In this document: one piece after another, positions 12,305 to 23,005 of the stretch
Layout of the letters: every line of letters begins with the position of its first letter
Position numbering within the stretch: the first letter of the stretch is position 1
Assembly: GCF_031877795.1 (NCBI RefSeq)
Contig: NC_133940.1
Span: forward strand, 7,565,985 to 7,629,984
DNA length: 64,000 nucleotides
Reading direction: 5' to 3'
From: Strix aluco
Lineage: Eukaryota; Chordata; Aves; Strigiformes; Strigidae
Position numbers and translations under genes: made by a program
The notes under the pieces: generated by a model
Databases searched by the model: none
What the model was told of the DNA's origin: nothing
What the model saw: only the letters and a program-made list of their open reading frames with translations

Positions 12305-12871
12305 ATGGAGCTTTCCTCATCAGAAACTTCATGTGATTCTGTTCTGGCCAAGGGAGTTGATTTGTCAGGCTCGACTTCTCTCCATCCAGCATGTGACAAA
12401 AGAGCAGCTTGTGACGCTGCCTCTGGACCTCCAGTCGAAGAAAGGTCTTCACAAACCTTGACTCGGCAGCCCTGAGAAAGCGAGTGTCTGAACCCATCTG
12501 AGGAGAACTCTAGCAGAGGGGATGCCTCTACACACCTCAGCTTTCTGAAGCAGCTCTGGAACATCATTGAAAGCAATCGGCTTGAGTCCATTTGGTGGGG
12601 TGACAGCAGAAAGTGTGGAGTGATTCCTGAATTGTTCAAAGTACTAGCAAGGAGAGGACATCTGAGAATTTTGGAAAGTGAGAGCATAAGAAGCTTCACT
12701 TATCTCCTCCACCTGTACGGATTCACCAGAAAGCTGGGGGATTTTCCAAAATTGGGCTTGTGCAGTGACTTGCTAGCAGAAGAGACAGCTCGGGAGGTAT
12801 GTTGGATCTTCTACGTGCAATCTAACTCTCAGAATATTCTAATGGGACACATTTCTGTTCCAATGAAATAA
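12305..12871 (+). pseudogene. HSFX/HSFY-like heat-shock-factor relic with a broken DNA-binding domain
   Basis: A single + frame runs from ATG 12305 (A at -3, G at +4; in-frame stop upstream at 12287) to TAA 12869-12871. It is cut by an in-frame TGA at 12473-12475 after 56 codons. The first residues carry SSET, as I recall for human HSFY. From about 12542 the frame reads as an HSF-type DNA-binding domain: QLWNIIESNRLESIWW, then VIPELFK, then SFTYLLHLYGFTRK, then a LAEE segment also recalled from HSFY. In active HSFs the recognition helix reads SF(V/I)RQLN; here RQLN is replaced by YLLH, losing the DNA-contacting Arg and Asn. No ATG follows the TGA before the domain. A good donor-like GAG|GTATGT lies at 12794-12802, so a spliced form ending there cannot be excluded. 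HSF-domain homology is clear. HSFX versus HSFY origin, and whether any product is made, are inference. Confidence 0.8.
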
Positions 12872-13145
12872 GCCTTCCCTACACAGGAGATGAGGAGGAT
12901 GGTAGTAAATGTTCAGATTATTGGTTTTTTCTCAGCTCATGTTCAGAAGTTTTTGAGGTAGCAATTCTGAGTACTAGAAATGCTGATAAAATATACGTTG
13001 GTTAATTCCAATTACTTTGACCACATAAAATGAAAAGATATTCTCACTTTATTGGGATTATTTATTTTTGGTATTTGCTCTGTGTCTTGCTGTACCAGAT
13101 GCCAGTTTTCTTGTGGCATTTGCTGAAGGCTGAGAAGGTACATGT
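12872..13145. other. Sequence downstream of the relic
   Basis: A second frame, shifted relative to the relic's, stays open from about 12822 to about 13000 and is acidic near its start (TGDEEDGSK). It might be a frameshifted remainder of the same gene or chance; I cannot tell. Confidence 0.3.
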
Positions 13146-13264
13146 CACAGAATCACAGAATCATCTAGGTTGGAAAAGACCTTGAAGATCATCTAGTCCA
13201 ACCATTGACCTAACACTGACAGTTCCCAACTACACCATATCCCTCAGCGCTATGTCGACCCTCG
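13146..13264 (-). mobile_element. CR1 LINE 3' end, minus strand
   Basis: Starts with the doubled tail CACAGAATCACAGAATCAT (reverse complement of the CR1 octamer repeats), followed by about 100 bp closely similar to the CR1 tail at 11171. Recognisable text stops near 13264. Only the 3' untranslated end is present. Confidence 0.88.
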
Positions 13265-13724
13265 GCATCATATAGTTACCTACATGTTCATTCCACGTTA
13301 AAGTTGCTGAAAAGTAATGGTATTTGGGTTTCTAAATCTGTGTTTATGCATTTGCAAACCCTGTGCTGCTTTGCTATCAAGTGGCAAAACCACAGGGCTG
13401 GTTACTGCCTAACAGGGCTGTACCGCAGCATTTCATTCAGCCTGAACTTCAGGTTTAGAACGGCCCTGATAGTCCCTTTTCACATCCACATTTCTCTTTT
13501 GCAACTAAAATTCTTAGTCCGTGTATCTTTGTGGTTTCCAGTCTCAGGGTGGTGACAACTAACTCTTTTCTTTTGCATTTTTCAGTTTCTCTTCTACTAC
13601 AACCCAAATCTTAGAAGAAACTTTCTGCATCCATTAATGAAGCGTAAGCAATGCTTTGGCCCAAAAAATCAAACACCAGCAGGATTTTCACCACAGATTA
13701 TTTGCATGCACGCCGCTGGAAAAG
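13265..13724. other. Intergenic DNA, nothing recognised
   Basis: Ordinary AT-rich sequence between a CR1 tail and a GC-rich patch. No supported gene. Confidence 0.45.
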
Positions 13725-14065
13725 GAAAGCAGCCCTTATGTGGGAAACTACAGGGAGCAGCGGGCAGGGAGCAGCTCAGGCCTCTGCCCCCCTCCTTCTG
13801 GCCTCCACCCCAGCGGGTGCCCGGGGGCCACTGCTGCCGCTTCCCCAGATCAGGCCATGCCCCCCATTCCCGTCCCACCGGGGCTGGCACCTCCCGCCTC
13901 TCCAGCTGCCATGGCCAGGCCAAGGCCACCTCCAGGCCAAACCCGGCCCTGCCGCCCTGCCCGACTCGCACTGGTGGTGCCAAGAATGGCTGTGCAGGCA
14001 CTGGCCTCAGACCCCAGCCCGGGGTGTGCCAGGGACCTGCCATGGCTCTTCCAGAAGTTGTGTAG
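13725..14065. other. Isolated GC-rich patch with open frames on both strands
   Basis: About 340 bp far richer in C and G than its surroundings, with scattered CpGs and C runs. All three + frames and one minus frame (13669-14160) stay open across it, which is expected when stop codons are rare. None of the products is recognisable. An AATAAA lies just downstream (near 14096-14101). It may be an old GC-rich repeat, an LTR remnant or an exon of an unknown transcript; I make no gene call. Confidence 0.45.
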
Positions 14066-15054
14066 TCCAAGGGAATAGTCTCTCCTACCTGTTCCAATAA
14101 AATACCTGAATACAAAGCCTCTGCCACTTGCCCTGTCCTGATTTTACAGTGGAATCCCACTCAGGCCCTACATGAAAGCACGGCAAGAGGCCAAAATCAA
14201 GGGAGATTGAGTCCGTTTCATTGAAGAGAAGGTGTGGGCTTGCTAACCAGCAAACAGAAATGGAAAGGGATTTAGAATTTATACTGTCGTATCAATTGTC
14301 TAGAAAAAAATCACTCCAGCTCCAGGGTCCTTTGCTGATGAGCAATCCTTGAAATAAAATATTGAGCACTGAAACCATTTCCTTCATTTTCCTAATGAAT
14401 TCAAGAGTGAAAGTATCGAGGTCAGTAATGGGATTAGGTTCCAACTGAATTTAGAGAGGAATCAAACTATTAGGTTTTGTACTTTTGACATATTGGGAAA
14501 AGATACCCTTTTAGAATAGGAAGTGACATGGAGTTTCACCTAGGAATAAATAGCACTAAAGCATTATTCCTGTTTCATGTGGGCAACGGGTTCAAGATGA
14601 TCACGTGAGCTGTATACACTGCAATCACTCATCAATTCTGCTTCACAGTGGGGGTCTGTAATGCCAAATTTTTGCATCTGTTTGCTTTGGAATGGCTTGT
14701 ATCTAGCTTTTTCCTAGAAACACCTGATTAATGTCAGTTTAGGACCAAAATTTATTCAATCTTCTCTCAGACAAAAGTCTTGCTGGCCTCCAGGAGACTG
14801 TCATTGGCATCGGGTGTGCAGCGCTGCTCCCTTGTTGTGTGATAAAGAGCCATGCTTTTCATTCACAGTAAAATGTAATAAAATGAAAAGTCTCTAAACA
14901 AATCCAAAAGTATTTTGAAGATCAGAGGAGAGTAGGATTAAATTTTGTGCCATGAACAGTGTGTCAGTATCCAGCTGCATGCTTTACAGGTTTGGATACA
15001 CAGGAGACTACCGCAGACAACTTCAATGGTATGAAATAAAATGATGGGCTGATG
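14066..15054. other. Intergenic DNA, nothing recognised
   Basis: AT-rich sequence up to the start of the longest CR1 copy. No reading frame, tandem repeat or RNA gene that I can support. Confidence 0.45.
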
Positions 15055-16062
15055 AGTCAGGCTCAAAGAGCTAGAGTAAAGGGGGTTACATCAGGTGGGT
15101 GGCCAGTCACCAGTGCGGTTCCTCAGGGCTCCCTTTTAGGGCCAGTGCTCTTTAATGTTTTTATAACTTATTTGGATGCAGGAGGTGAGTGTACATTAAA
15201 TCTGCTGATGATACTGAACTAGGAGGAGCTCTGGACTCCCTCAAGGGCAGAGAGGCCTTACAGAGAAATCTGGATAGACTGGAGAGCTGGGCAATCACCA
15301 ACCGTATGAAATTTAACAAGAGCAAGTGCCAGATTCTGCATCTGGGAGGGGGTAATCCTGGTTATACATACAAATTGGGGGATGAGGGGCTGGAGAGCAG
15401 CCCCACAGAAAGAGATCTGTGGGTTTGGATTGATGGCAAGTTGAATATGAGTCAACAGCATGCCCTGGCAGCCAAAAGGGCCAACTGTGTCCTGTGGTGC
15501 ACACAGCCAGAGCAGTCAATGGAGGTGATTGTCCCACCCTATGCTGCACTGGTGAGGCTCCACCTTGAGTACTGTGTGCAGTTTTGGGTACCTCAATATA
15601 AGAAGAGCATCAAATTATTAAAGTGTGTCCAGAGGAGAGTGACGAGATGGTGAAAGGTCTTGAGGGAAAGACTTACAAGGAGTGGCTGAGGTCACTTGGT
15701 TTGTTCAGCTTGGAGAAGAGAAGGCTGAGGGGTGACCTCATCACAGTCTACAACTTCCCCAAGGAGGGCAGTGGAGGAGGAGCTGCTGATCTTCTCTCTC
15801 TGGTGACCAGCGACAGGACATGAGGAAATGGAATGAAGCTGCATCAGGGGAAGGTCAGATGGGACATTAGGAAAAGGTTCTCACTGAGAGGGTGGTCGGT
15901 CCCTGGAACAGGCTCCCCAGGGAGGTGGTTACAGCACCAAACCTGTCAGAGTCAAGGAGTGTCTGGACAACACTCCTCGTCACATGGTTTAATTTTAGGG
16001 AGTCCTGCGAGGAAGAGGGAGTTGTTATGGGTCCCTTCCAACTTGAGATATTCTATGACTCT
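15055..16062 (+). mobile_element. CR1 LINE, 5'-truncated, about 1 kb, plus strand
   Basis: The longest CR1 copy in the window. It enters within the reverse-transcriptase part of ORF2 (text equivalent to GGTTCCTCAGGGCTCC near 15117), passes the catalytic ADD region, and ends with the 3' tail CCTTCCAACTTGAGATATTC followed by TATGACT near 16062. Frameshifts split ORF2 into several pieces, so the copy is dead. The second frame piece (15623-15823) repeats the [14 protein letters not shown] segment seen in the 11171-11706 copy, confirming the family. Confidence 0.93.
15189..15653 (+). pseudogene. CR1 ORF2 reverse-transcriptase fragment
   Basis: A 154-codon open frame within the CR1 copy. SADDTELGG near its start corresponds to the FADD catalytic motif of LINE reverse transcriptases (F replaced by S). 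It is followed by the thumb-like segment NRMKFNKSKCQILHLGG. The frame lacks the endonuclease and the earlier RT blocks, and its continuation is displaced into other frames after 15653. It is a broken transposon gene, not a host protein. Confidence 0.9.
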
Positions 16063-19000
16063 TTAAGATGACCTTGAATCAAGAAGTGTGACATGTATCT
16101 CAATTTTATAGGCAATTTAAAGACTAGTGGGTAAGTGCAGAATTGTTCATTAATTCCACAGTGATGCAAACTCCAACCACGGGGTGGTAATGCCTGTGCC
16201 ACAGCCATGGGGGCACTAAAAGATTTTAACGGCCCTGCCCAGCCTAACCTGTGGCTTCCACTCACATGGCCCAGGAGCCCTGTTTAAGCTTGGTTCTGGG
16301 CCTGCAGTCCTAGCTGGAGTTCTACTGGAAGAGAGCTGGTCTCCAGCACAGCTGGGTCTGGCATTCCCAGCTTCAGACCTGCTCCTGATCTGCACACTGA
16401 CTTTGTAGTGTGAGCTCCGGTCTGCTTGGCCATCAGAGACTCGTCTGCTGCTCTGGACTCTGGGCTCACCTGGCCACGCTCTCTGGGTCAGCCTCTCTCA
16501 GGTACTGTGGGGTGGTGCTGGTGAGGCCCCTGCCCTGCCAGCCCTGTTATCCTCCAGCTCCCCAGCCTGCATGGAGCCATCAGCCTTGCCCTGACACCTT
16601 TTTAGAAGGTATTTGTACCATTGCATGGTTTGGTTTTGTTTCATGTCAATAAGAGACTGATGTTTAGCCTTTTTCCCCTACTAATTCATGGATGGCCAAA
16701 TTTACTACCTCCACTTTGGATGGATGGAAATTGTGTCTTCTGTACCTGTTTTGGTACAAAATCCCAGCTTTTTTCAGCTCAAAAGGCAAGTTAGGGGTGC
16801 AGCTGAAGCACTAGTTTGGGGATGAAAAGGACACATGAAGTGATCTGCTTCTTATCTCTGAGTTGGTAAACTGTTGTAAGAAAAGAAAATACATCGGTTT
16901 ATCTGTGACTGGCAAAGCTGCCCTTTCCTGTCCTGCAGCAAGTTGGCTACAGCCATCCAGGCCCATGACAGCTCTCGCCTGGATTATTTTTCTTTATTTG
17001 TGCCAGAGTAAGAAGCTCAGTCATATCAGCTTTGATGAGGATAAGAGATGGCAGACAGTTATGAGGTAGGACAGGCCAAGGGGAGCCTATTATGTCAGTA
17101 CTCTGCAGTTTCCTCTGATGACTTACAGTCAGCTCTACAACAGGGTTTTGATGCTGTTCTTCACAGGGTAAATGTGTGGGGCATTTAAAAATCATCTCCT
17201 TACAGAAAACCCCAGGAAATGATGTGGGCATCCTGCATGCTGCAGCCCCGAGAACTGTCCTGAGTCTAGGAAAAGTGCAGCCTTCCCAAGCTCGGAGACA
17301 GCTTCTCTCCTAAACAAGGAGAGCCTAATATATAAGGTTGTGTTGATTTGGGAAAACCTGGTGGTTCTTTTTCCTCTGAAAACAAATCAGTTCTGCCACT
17401 TATTTTTTCCAGTTATTTAGAACTCTTCCTCGTTTTTATCAAGTTACTAGAAAACAAATTTTCCTGTGCCTTCAGCAAGGCACACGCAAAAAAAATGTAT
17501 TGCAAAAGACAGGGGGGAAAATTGTTCTGTCTTGTTTGTGAGCCTCTTACCCCAGATATTGGTGTTTTTTTCATAAAACTTTTCACCCTATTAAAAGCTA
17601 TTTTCAAAGTTTTGATGATAAAATGTTCGTGCACTTTGTTCAACAGTAAATTTCACAGTATCTCCTACCATCTGCTTCACTGCAAAAGATTTTCCCCCTA
17701 TGAAGACTAAATATATAAACACAGAAATGCAGATTTCATGTCAGCAAGTTCTTCTCCAGAGATTAGGAACTATTTGCATGAGCAGGGACTGTTAGCTTGA
17801 TTGTATCTTAATATTGAACAGTCCCTAAACTGCTGGTTAAATAAAGCCAGACAAGATACAGATAGACTGATTTTTATTTATATAGTGTATATAATTAAGA
17901 TAATACAGAATCTGAAGGAACTGTAAGAATACAAATCTATGTAAATAAAGAAATCAGATCTATGCAAATAACTGATTTGAGGCATGATGAAAGGAGTTTC
18001 TGGTTAAATTAAATGAACAGTTTGACCTGACAGATCTTGTTCTGGAGGGTTTTAACACTTTCTTAAACTTTCGTGTATGAATCAACTTTTTTAAACAAAA
18101 TACAAACCCCAAAACTTTAGTGATCTGCCAGTATTTTCATCCAAAACTCTTTCGAGTTGATCTGAATTTTATTTTTCCTTTTCTTCCTCCTTAAATACCA
18201 TTTACTTGTTCTGGCACCTAACTTATTTACTGGAAAACAACTCGCTGCAGGAATGAGAGGTGGAATATTGTGAGCTCACTGACTCTTGCTCTAACCAAAA
18301 AGACTGAGGACTTGCACTCTAACATGCACATGAGCCCGGAGCAGTGCAGAAAGTGCAGGGCAGGGAAGATGTGATTTAGTCCCAAACAGAAGTCTAGCTG
18401 ACATGGACACACAATTATTTGGAGGAAGGCAAGTGTTGTCTTACCTGATGCTCAGTGACAGTTGCAGAACAGCCTTGTAATATTTTCCATGGTCTAAAAC
18501 CTGACCAAGTGCAGCTCATGTACTCTGAGCAAAAGAGAATAGTTTCAAAAGTGACCCATCGTGCTACACGCTTCACCTGGGTCTCAAGAACCTTCTGTCT
18601 GCTCAGTGCCCGAGAGCAAGTAGGAGACTTATTTAAGTCAGTTACATGAAAACTTGGACTTTAGGCCTCGGTCTAGCAACACATCTACAATTGCTGAACT
18701 CTATTCCTGCAGCTAATTGTCTTGATTGTTTTGGGATTGCTCAAGGTTGTAAAGTCAAGGATGTGTTTGTAGAACCGCACAAGCTGCATTGGCAGGAGAG
18801 GAAGACATGAAGCCTGATCTTTTTACCTATGAAACTACTCAGAAATCATGCATGCTTGATGGAATATGTGGTACTTAAAATGCAAGTGCTGTATTGAACT
18901 CTGTTTCTCCGGAGGAAAATAACTTCTCAGTCTGAGACACTTGCCATATGAATAGCTGCTACTGATGACTTACCACAGAGGTAGACAACTCAAATCTCTT

Positions 19001-22000
19001 GATCTGAGAGTATTCCAACTTTGATATATCCACATATACCAGGGATATGAGACAGTCATCATGGGGAAAGTTAATAAAATGTATTAGTCCATCTTTTAGG
19101 AAGCCCTAAGGAATGGTTAGTGCGTGAAAGCTTGTCTGCTGTTTCTGATTTAACAGTTGATTACCCATGTTTGGAAACTTTCACAGGTTTGCTGCCATAA
19201 TATGCTACATCAAGTTGTTGATTTTCAATACCCTTAAAAGCAGAACTCACAGCACAATTATTTGGCTTGAGTTGATCTGGTAGTAAGTAGAAGTGGTAAT
19301 AACTCTAATACAGCCCACCCTCAGCATTGCACCGCTGCTGTTCTGACTTTGCACCGTGTTGCTTGATCTCTCACCGAGGTTGTGGAGCACAGTGCCTTGC
19401 CCTTCGGGCAAACTCAAACTGGGAAATCCAGTTAACCTGGCCACTGAGGCTTTCTGTAGTGGTGCTGCAGTCCTTCAGAAACCTGGGCAATCATGCTAAC
19501 AGAATTATTTGACTGGCACATGTTTGGGATGAGAATAGAGTTTCATTCTACACAAAGTCTCTTCCTCGTGCTCCAGAAACAGGCTGGTCACACAGGGAGC
19601 CAGAGCAAGAAACATCCTTCCTCTGCCTCCACCGTGATAGCTAAATGGCTTATGGGGTAGAGATCTGCATCTGTCATTGCTGAAGGACTGGCAAGAGACT
19701 TACTGAATGCAGTATGTATCGTAGTATGATTAACACTGTTCCTAACAAGCATGTAGAAAGGAATAAAATACTGAATAGCTCATCCTGTCTGCCACAGCCT
19801 TCCCAACCCAAACGTTTCCACAGGTGAAGAAGGAGCTGCTTATGAGCATGTAGAGCAGCTGAAGAAGTGTGGTTTCTGCTAATGAAACCTGGCTCTGAAG
19901 AGGAGTAATGGTTGGAACACTAAATACTAAACTGCGAAATATTTCTCATTCTATGCAGGTACTCCACAAAAAACATAATAGTACTTTTCAGTGAAAGAAG
20001 AGACGGTGGATTAAGAAAAAGACGATAAGGAATGAAAGAAGTAAATAACAATATTCCAGTATTGACCTTCTGCAGACAAAGATAAGCATCAAAGGGTTTT
20101 CAGTGTTTTCTATGGGCTGTTTTAAAAACACTAAATGCATGTTTATACCAATGTTGGGAATAAGCACAAGGTATTGTTTTACAATGAATCATGATCAGAA
20201 AATAACTGAATCTGAGAGGCTTGTGAACACTGCTATTTGAAATATAAAGAAACACTGATATGTTTTCACCAGACGTTATCAGCTTTATTGCAGAAGTGAT
20301 GAACTTGCTATGGAGCAAAGGGAGATTTTTCATTTCCAGGAGAAAAGCATCTTTAATTTATAGCAGTGTTTCTCAAAATGGTCACAGATTTTTCCCAGGG
20401 TAAAATCCACGTGCTTCCATGGGAATTCTTCAGCATTTCTGTGGTCTTGTGTGTGACTTTAGAATTATGTTCACTCTTCTGCTTTTTTGAGAGAACAGTA
20501 ATCACTGATCTAGACTTATTAATACTCGCTTGCATTCATTCTGTTTTCACGGTACCTTTTTCCTACTACCACAACCACTCTATTTGAATTCTGCTATGCA
20601 ACAATGTTTTTTACTTTGGCAGGAGGATCACTGAGGACCAAAATGAAAAATCAGAGCATTGGGTCATACAGATTCCCCTATCTTTCATTCCTGTTCTAAC
20701 AATCTTGTTTCCTGTGCTATTTAATTGCTTCCCTGTGGTGTTCTGCACCAATCAAATCTTCCTATAGAATTAATTTTAAAGTACATGAGGGCTGATCCCT
20801 GAACTGAGCTCCTGTTGCACCACTGAATCATGCACGACATTAATTTATACAAACTGAATTAGTTGTGTTTGGGATTGGGGGAGGGAACAGCAAACAATCA
20901 ATGTATTTCATCCTTGCTAGGAGCCTGAATTGCTCCATTTATGAGGGCTAATTCCATATAGTGATTTTTCCGAATGCGACCATTACTAGCTCTTTCACAT
21001 AACAAAAAAGAAGAGGAAAGATCATATGGTGATCATTAGCTCTTCTCAAAGTAAAATGCCTGTATGAAAGGCGTTTGTGGAGGTGTTGCCATCTGTAGCT
21101 AAACAAATGCAGGTAGCTAGGGTGCCAGGTAATGTGAAGTTCAGGCATGGCAAAATGCTGTAGTAAACTGAGAAACTGAATTTCAAACTGGGAACTGATA
21201 GTTGCTGTTGTAACACTTCCTAATGCACGAAGTTATAGTCCAAAACAACATGTACTTGAAACCATAAAGGAAACGTCACACTAGAAGCAGTGCCCAACAG
21301 AATTTTTGGAGAAAACAAGGACTAGGATCTGGGGTAAAATAAGATGCCTTCAAGGGGACCCAGGCTCAACTGAAGACAGACCATGGAAAAAGAAAATTGA
21401 TTCCTAAAAGCCATTCTTACAGGAATGCAGGAAAGATGCATTTTGTTGCTTTTGCAAGCTGTTTGCCATTCCAGTGGTGTTTCTCTTAATAATGCCCTTT
21501 TAAAGTACATTGCAGAGAGTTACAACAGGAACTCAAAATCCAGAAAGTTTAAAGCCTAAGGAGACATGAGCTTGAGAGGGTACAGGTAATACCTCCCTAA
21601 ACAAAATCTGCTTTTTCAGCCAAAATGTTGAAACTTTGTTTGACTGCTCAATTTGCCTCTGATTTTCAGGGGGAAGAGCAAACCTAACTTGTATTGTGAT
21701 GCCTACCTGGGCTTCTGTTTACAGATCAGACCTGCACATAGCAGAAATAATTGGAAGGCTTTTAGTGGGGTTATATTTGCTTTTTTGCCACTTAACAGTT
21801 CACAGGTAGAGCACTACAGACACTAAGACTTGCTCTCTGATACCCCAAGCTACATCCATCTTCCATGGCTCCTGGTGCAATGGCCCGAATCACCCCACTG
21901 CAGTATAAGGGCTAACAGCAACCCAGAGACTATGTCAAGCCCTAGTGTTTTCAGACAGAAGGTACTGGATAACCCAACCCCGTAGAAAGATCACAAAACC

Positions 22001-22895
22001 AAGTATTTTTTTCCAGCATGGAGCTGCTAGATGTTTCTACCACAGGTACATTAATCACTTCAGGTCCTTGCCTAACCAAGGCTCTTCTGTATGAGTCTTG
22101 TTTAGTCTTGTTCTTATTATCCAGGTTGCTTGATCAAGGCCTGTTATGATAGTCTACCTTTTTCCCATAGCTTCTCTTAGCTTCTTACCAGCTTTCAAAA
22201 TGATCATCAAAATGTCAGCTGACTACCAGCCTTTAAGCCTCAACCGGGCCAAGGTGGGCAGCCACAGCTGGGGGTGGGTCATCCTCTCCCTGACAGACAG
22301 GTCTCTCCAGACTCCAGGTGGGCTACTGCCTGATTATTTTATTTCCACCCTGTAACTGGTGTTGTTTTTCATTGTACTCTTACTCGCTGAGCACACTGTA
22401 CCTGTCTCTGTGGACAAAAATTACTCCTTATTTTCAGTCTGAATGTCTGTTTTCATTAATAATGAAGTGAAAGTGTACTTACATGTATAAGATTTCTCAG
22501 CAATATCTTGGTGATTACGAAAGTAACAAGACTTTTCAGTATGTGCCAATAGCTACACATCATACACTAGAGATGCTAAAAGCACAGAGCTAACACAGTC
22601 CATGGACTAGGCTGGTCTAAGTGAGGAACCTATAACCCAGCACAGAGAAAAGGCAGTTTGAAAGGTTAGGCACCGGTTGCACAACACGGGTTAAATTCTG
22701 CTGGTTGCCTCAGAATCGCTCTTCGACACACCTAGTCCCCATCTACAGATGCTCTTTAGCTTATCTATGCTGAGAATTCAGATTCAAAACTCAGTGGTAT
22801 CAGGTAGATTCAGATTAATTTAGTTTTTTATTGACAAACAGTAAATATATTGAAATTGAGCAACGTGATCTCAGGTTTGCTTGGTTTCAGTTTGC
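16063..22895. other. Intergenic DNA, no gene recognised
   Basis: Nearly 7 kb with no supportable exon. The part at 16260-16600 is richer in G and C than its surroundings and could be old repeat. The 120-codon + frame at 17348-17710 is hydrophobic and Phe/Lys-rich, as expected from translating T/A-rich DNA, and resembles no family I know. Confidence 0.5.
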
Positions 22896-23005
22896 CCTGA
22901 GCAGCACGGTCTGACCTTACCACTGACCCTGCTTTCAGCAAGAAGTTGGACTAGATGAGTTCCAGAGATCCCTTCCAACCTGAAATACCTTGTGATTCTA
23001 TGATA
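22896..23005 (+). mobile_element. CR1 LINE 3' tail, plus strand
   Basis: Contains TTGGACTAGATGAGTTCCAG and CCCTTCCAACCTGAAATACC, then GATTCTATGAT, which is the standard CR1 3' end in + orientation. Only about 110 bp remain; the left edge is approximate. Confidence 0.88.

Noticed and set aside
12277-12699. 140-codon minus-strand frame
   Set aside because: It is the antisense shadow of the HSF-like relic, which gives the recognisable domain on the + strand.
15833-16066. 77-codon + frame as a separate gene
   Set aside because: It is a frameshifted piece of the CR1 copy that ends near 16062.
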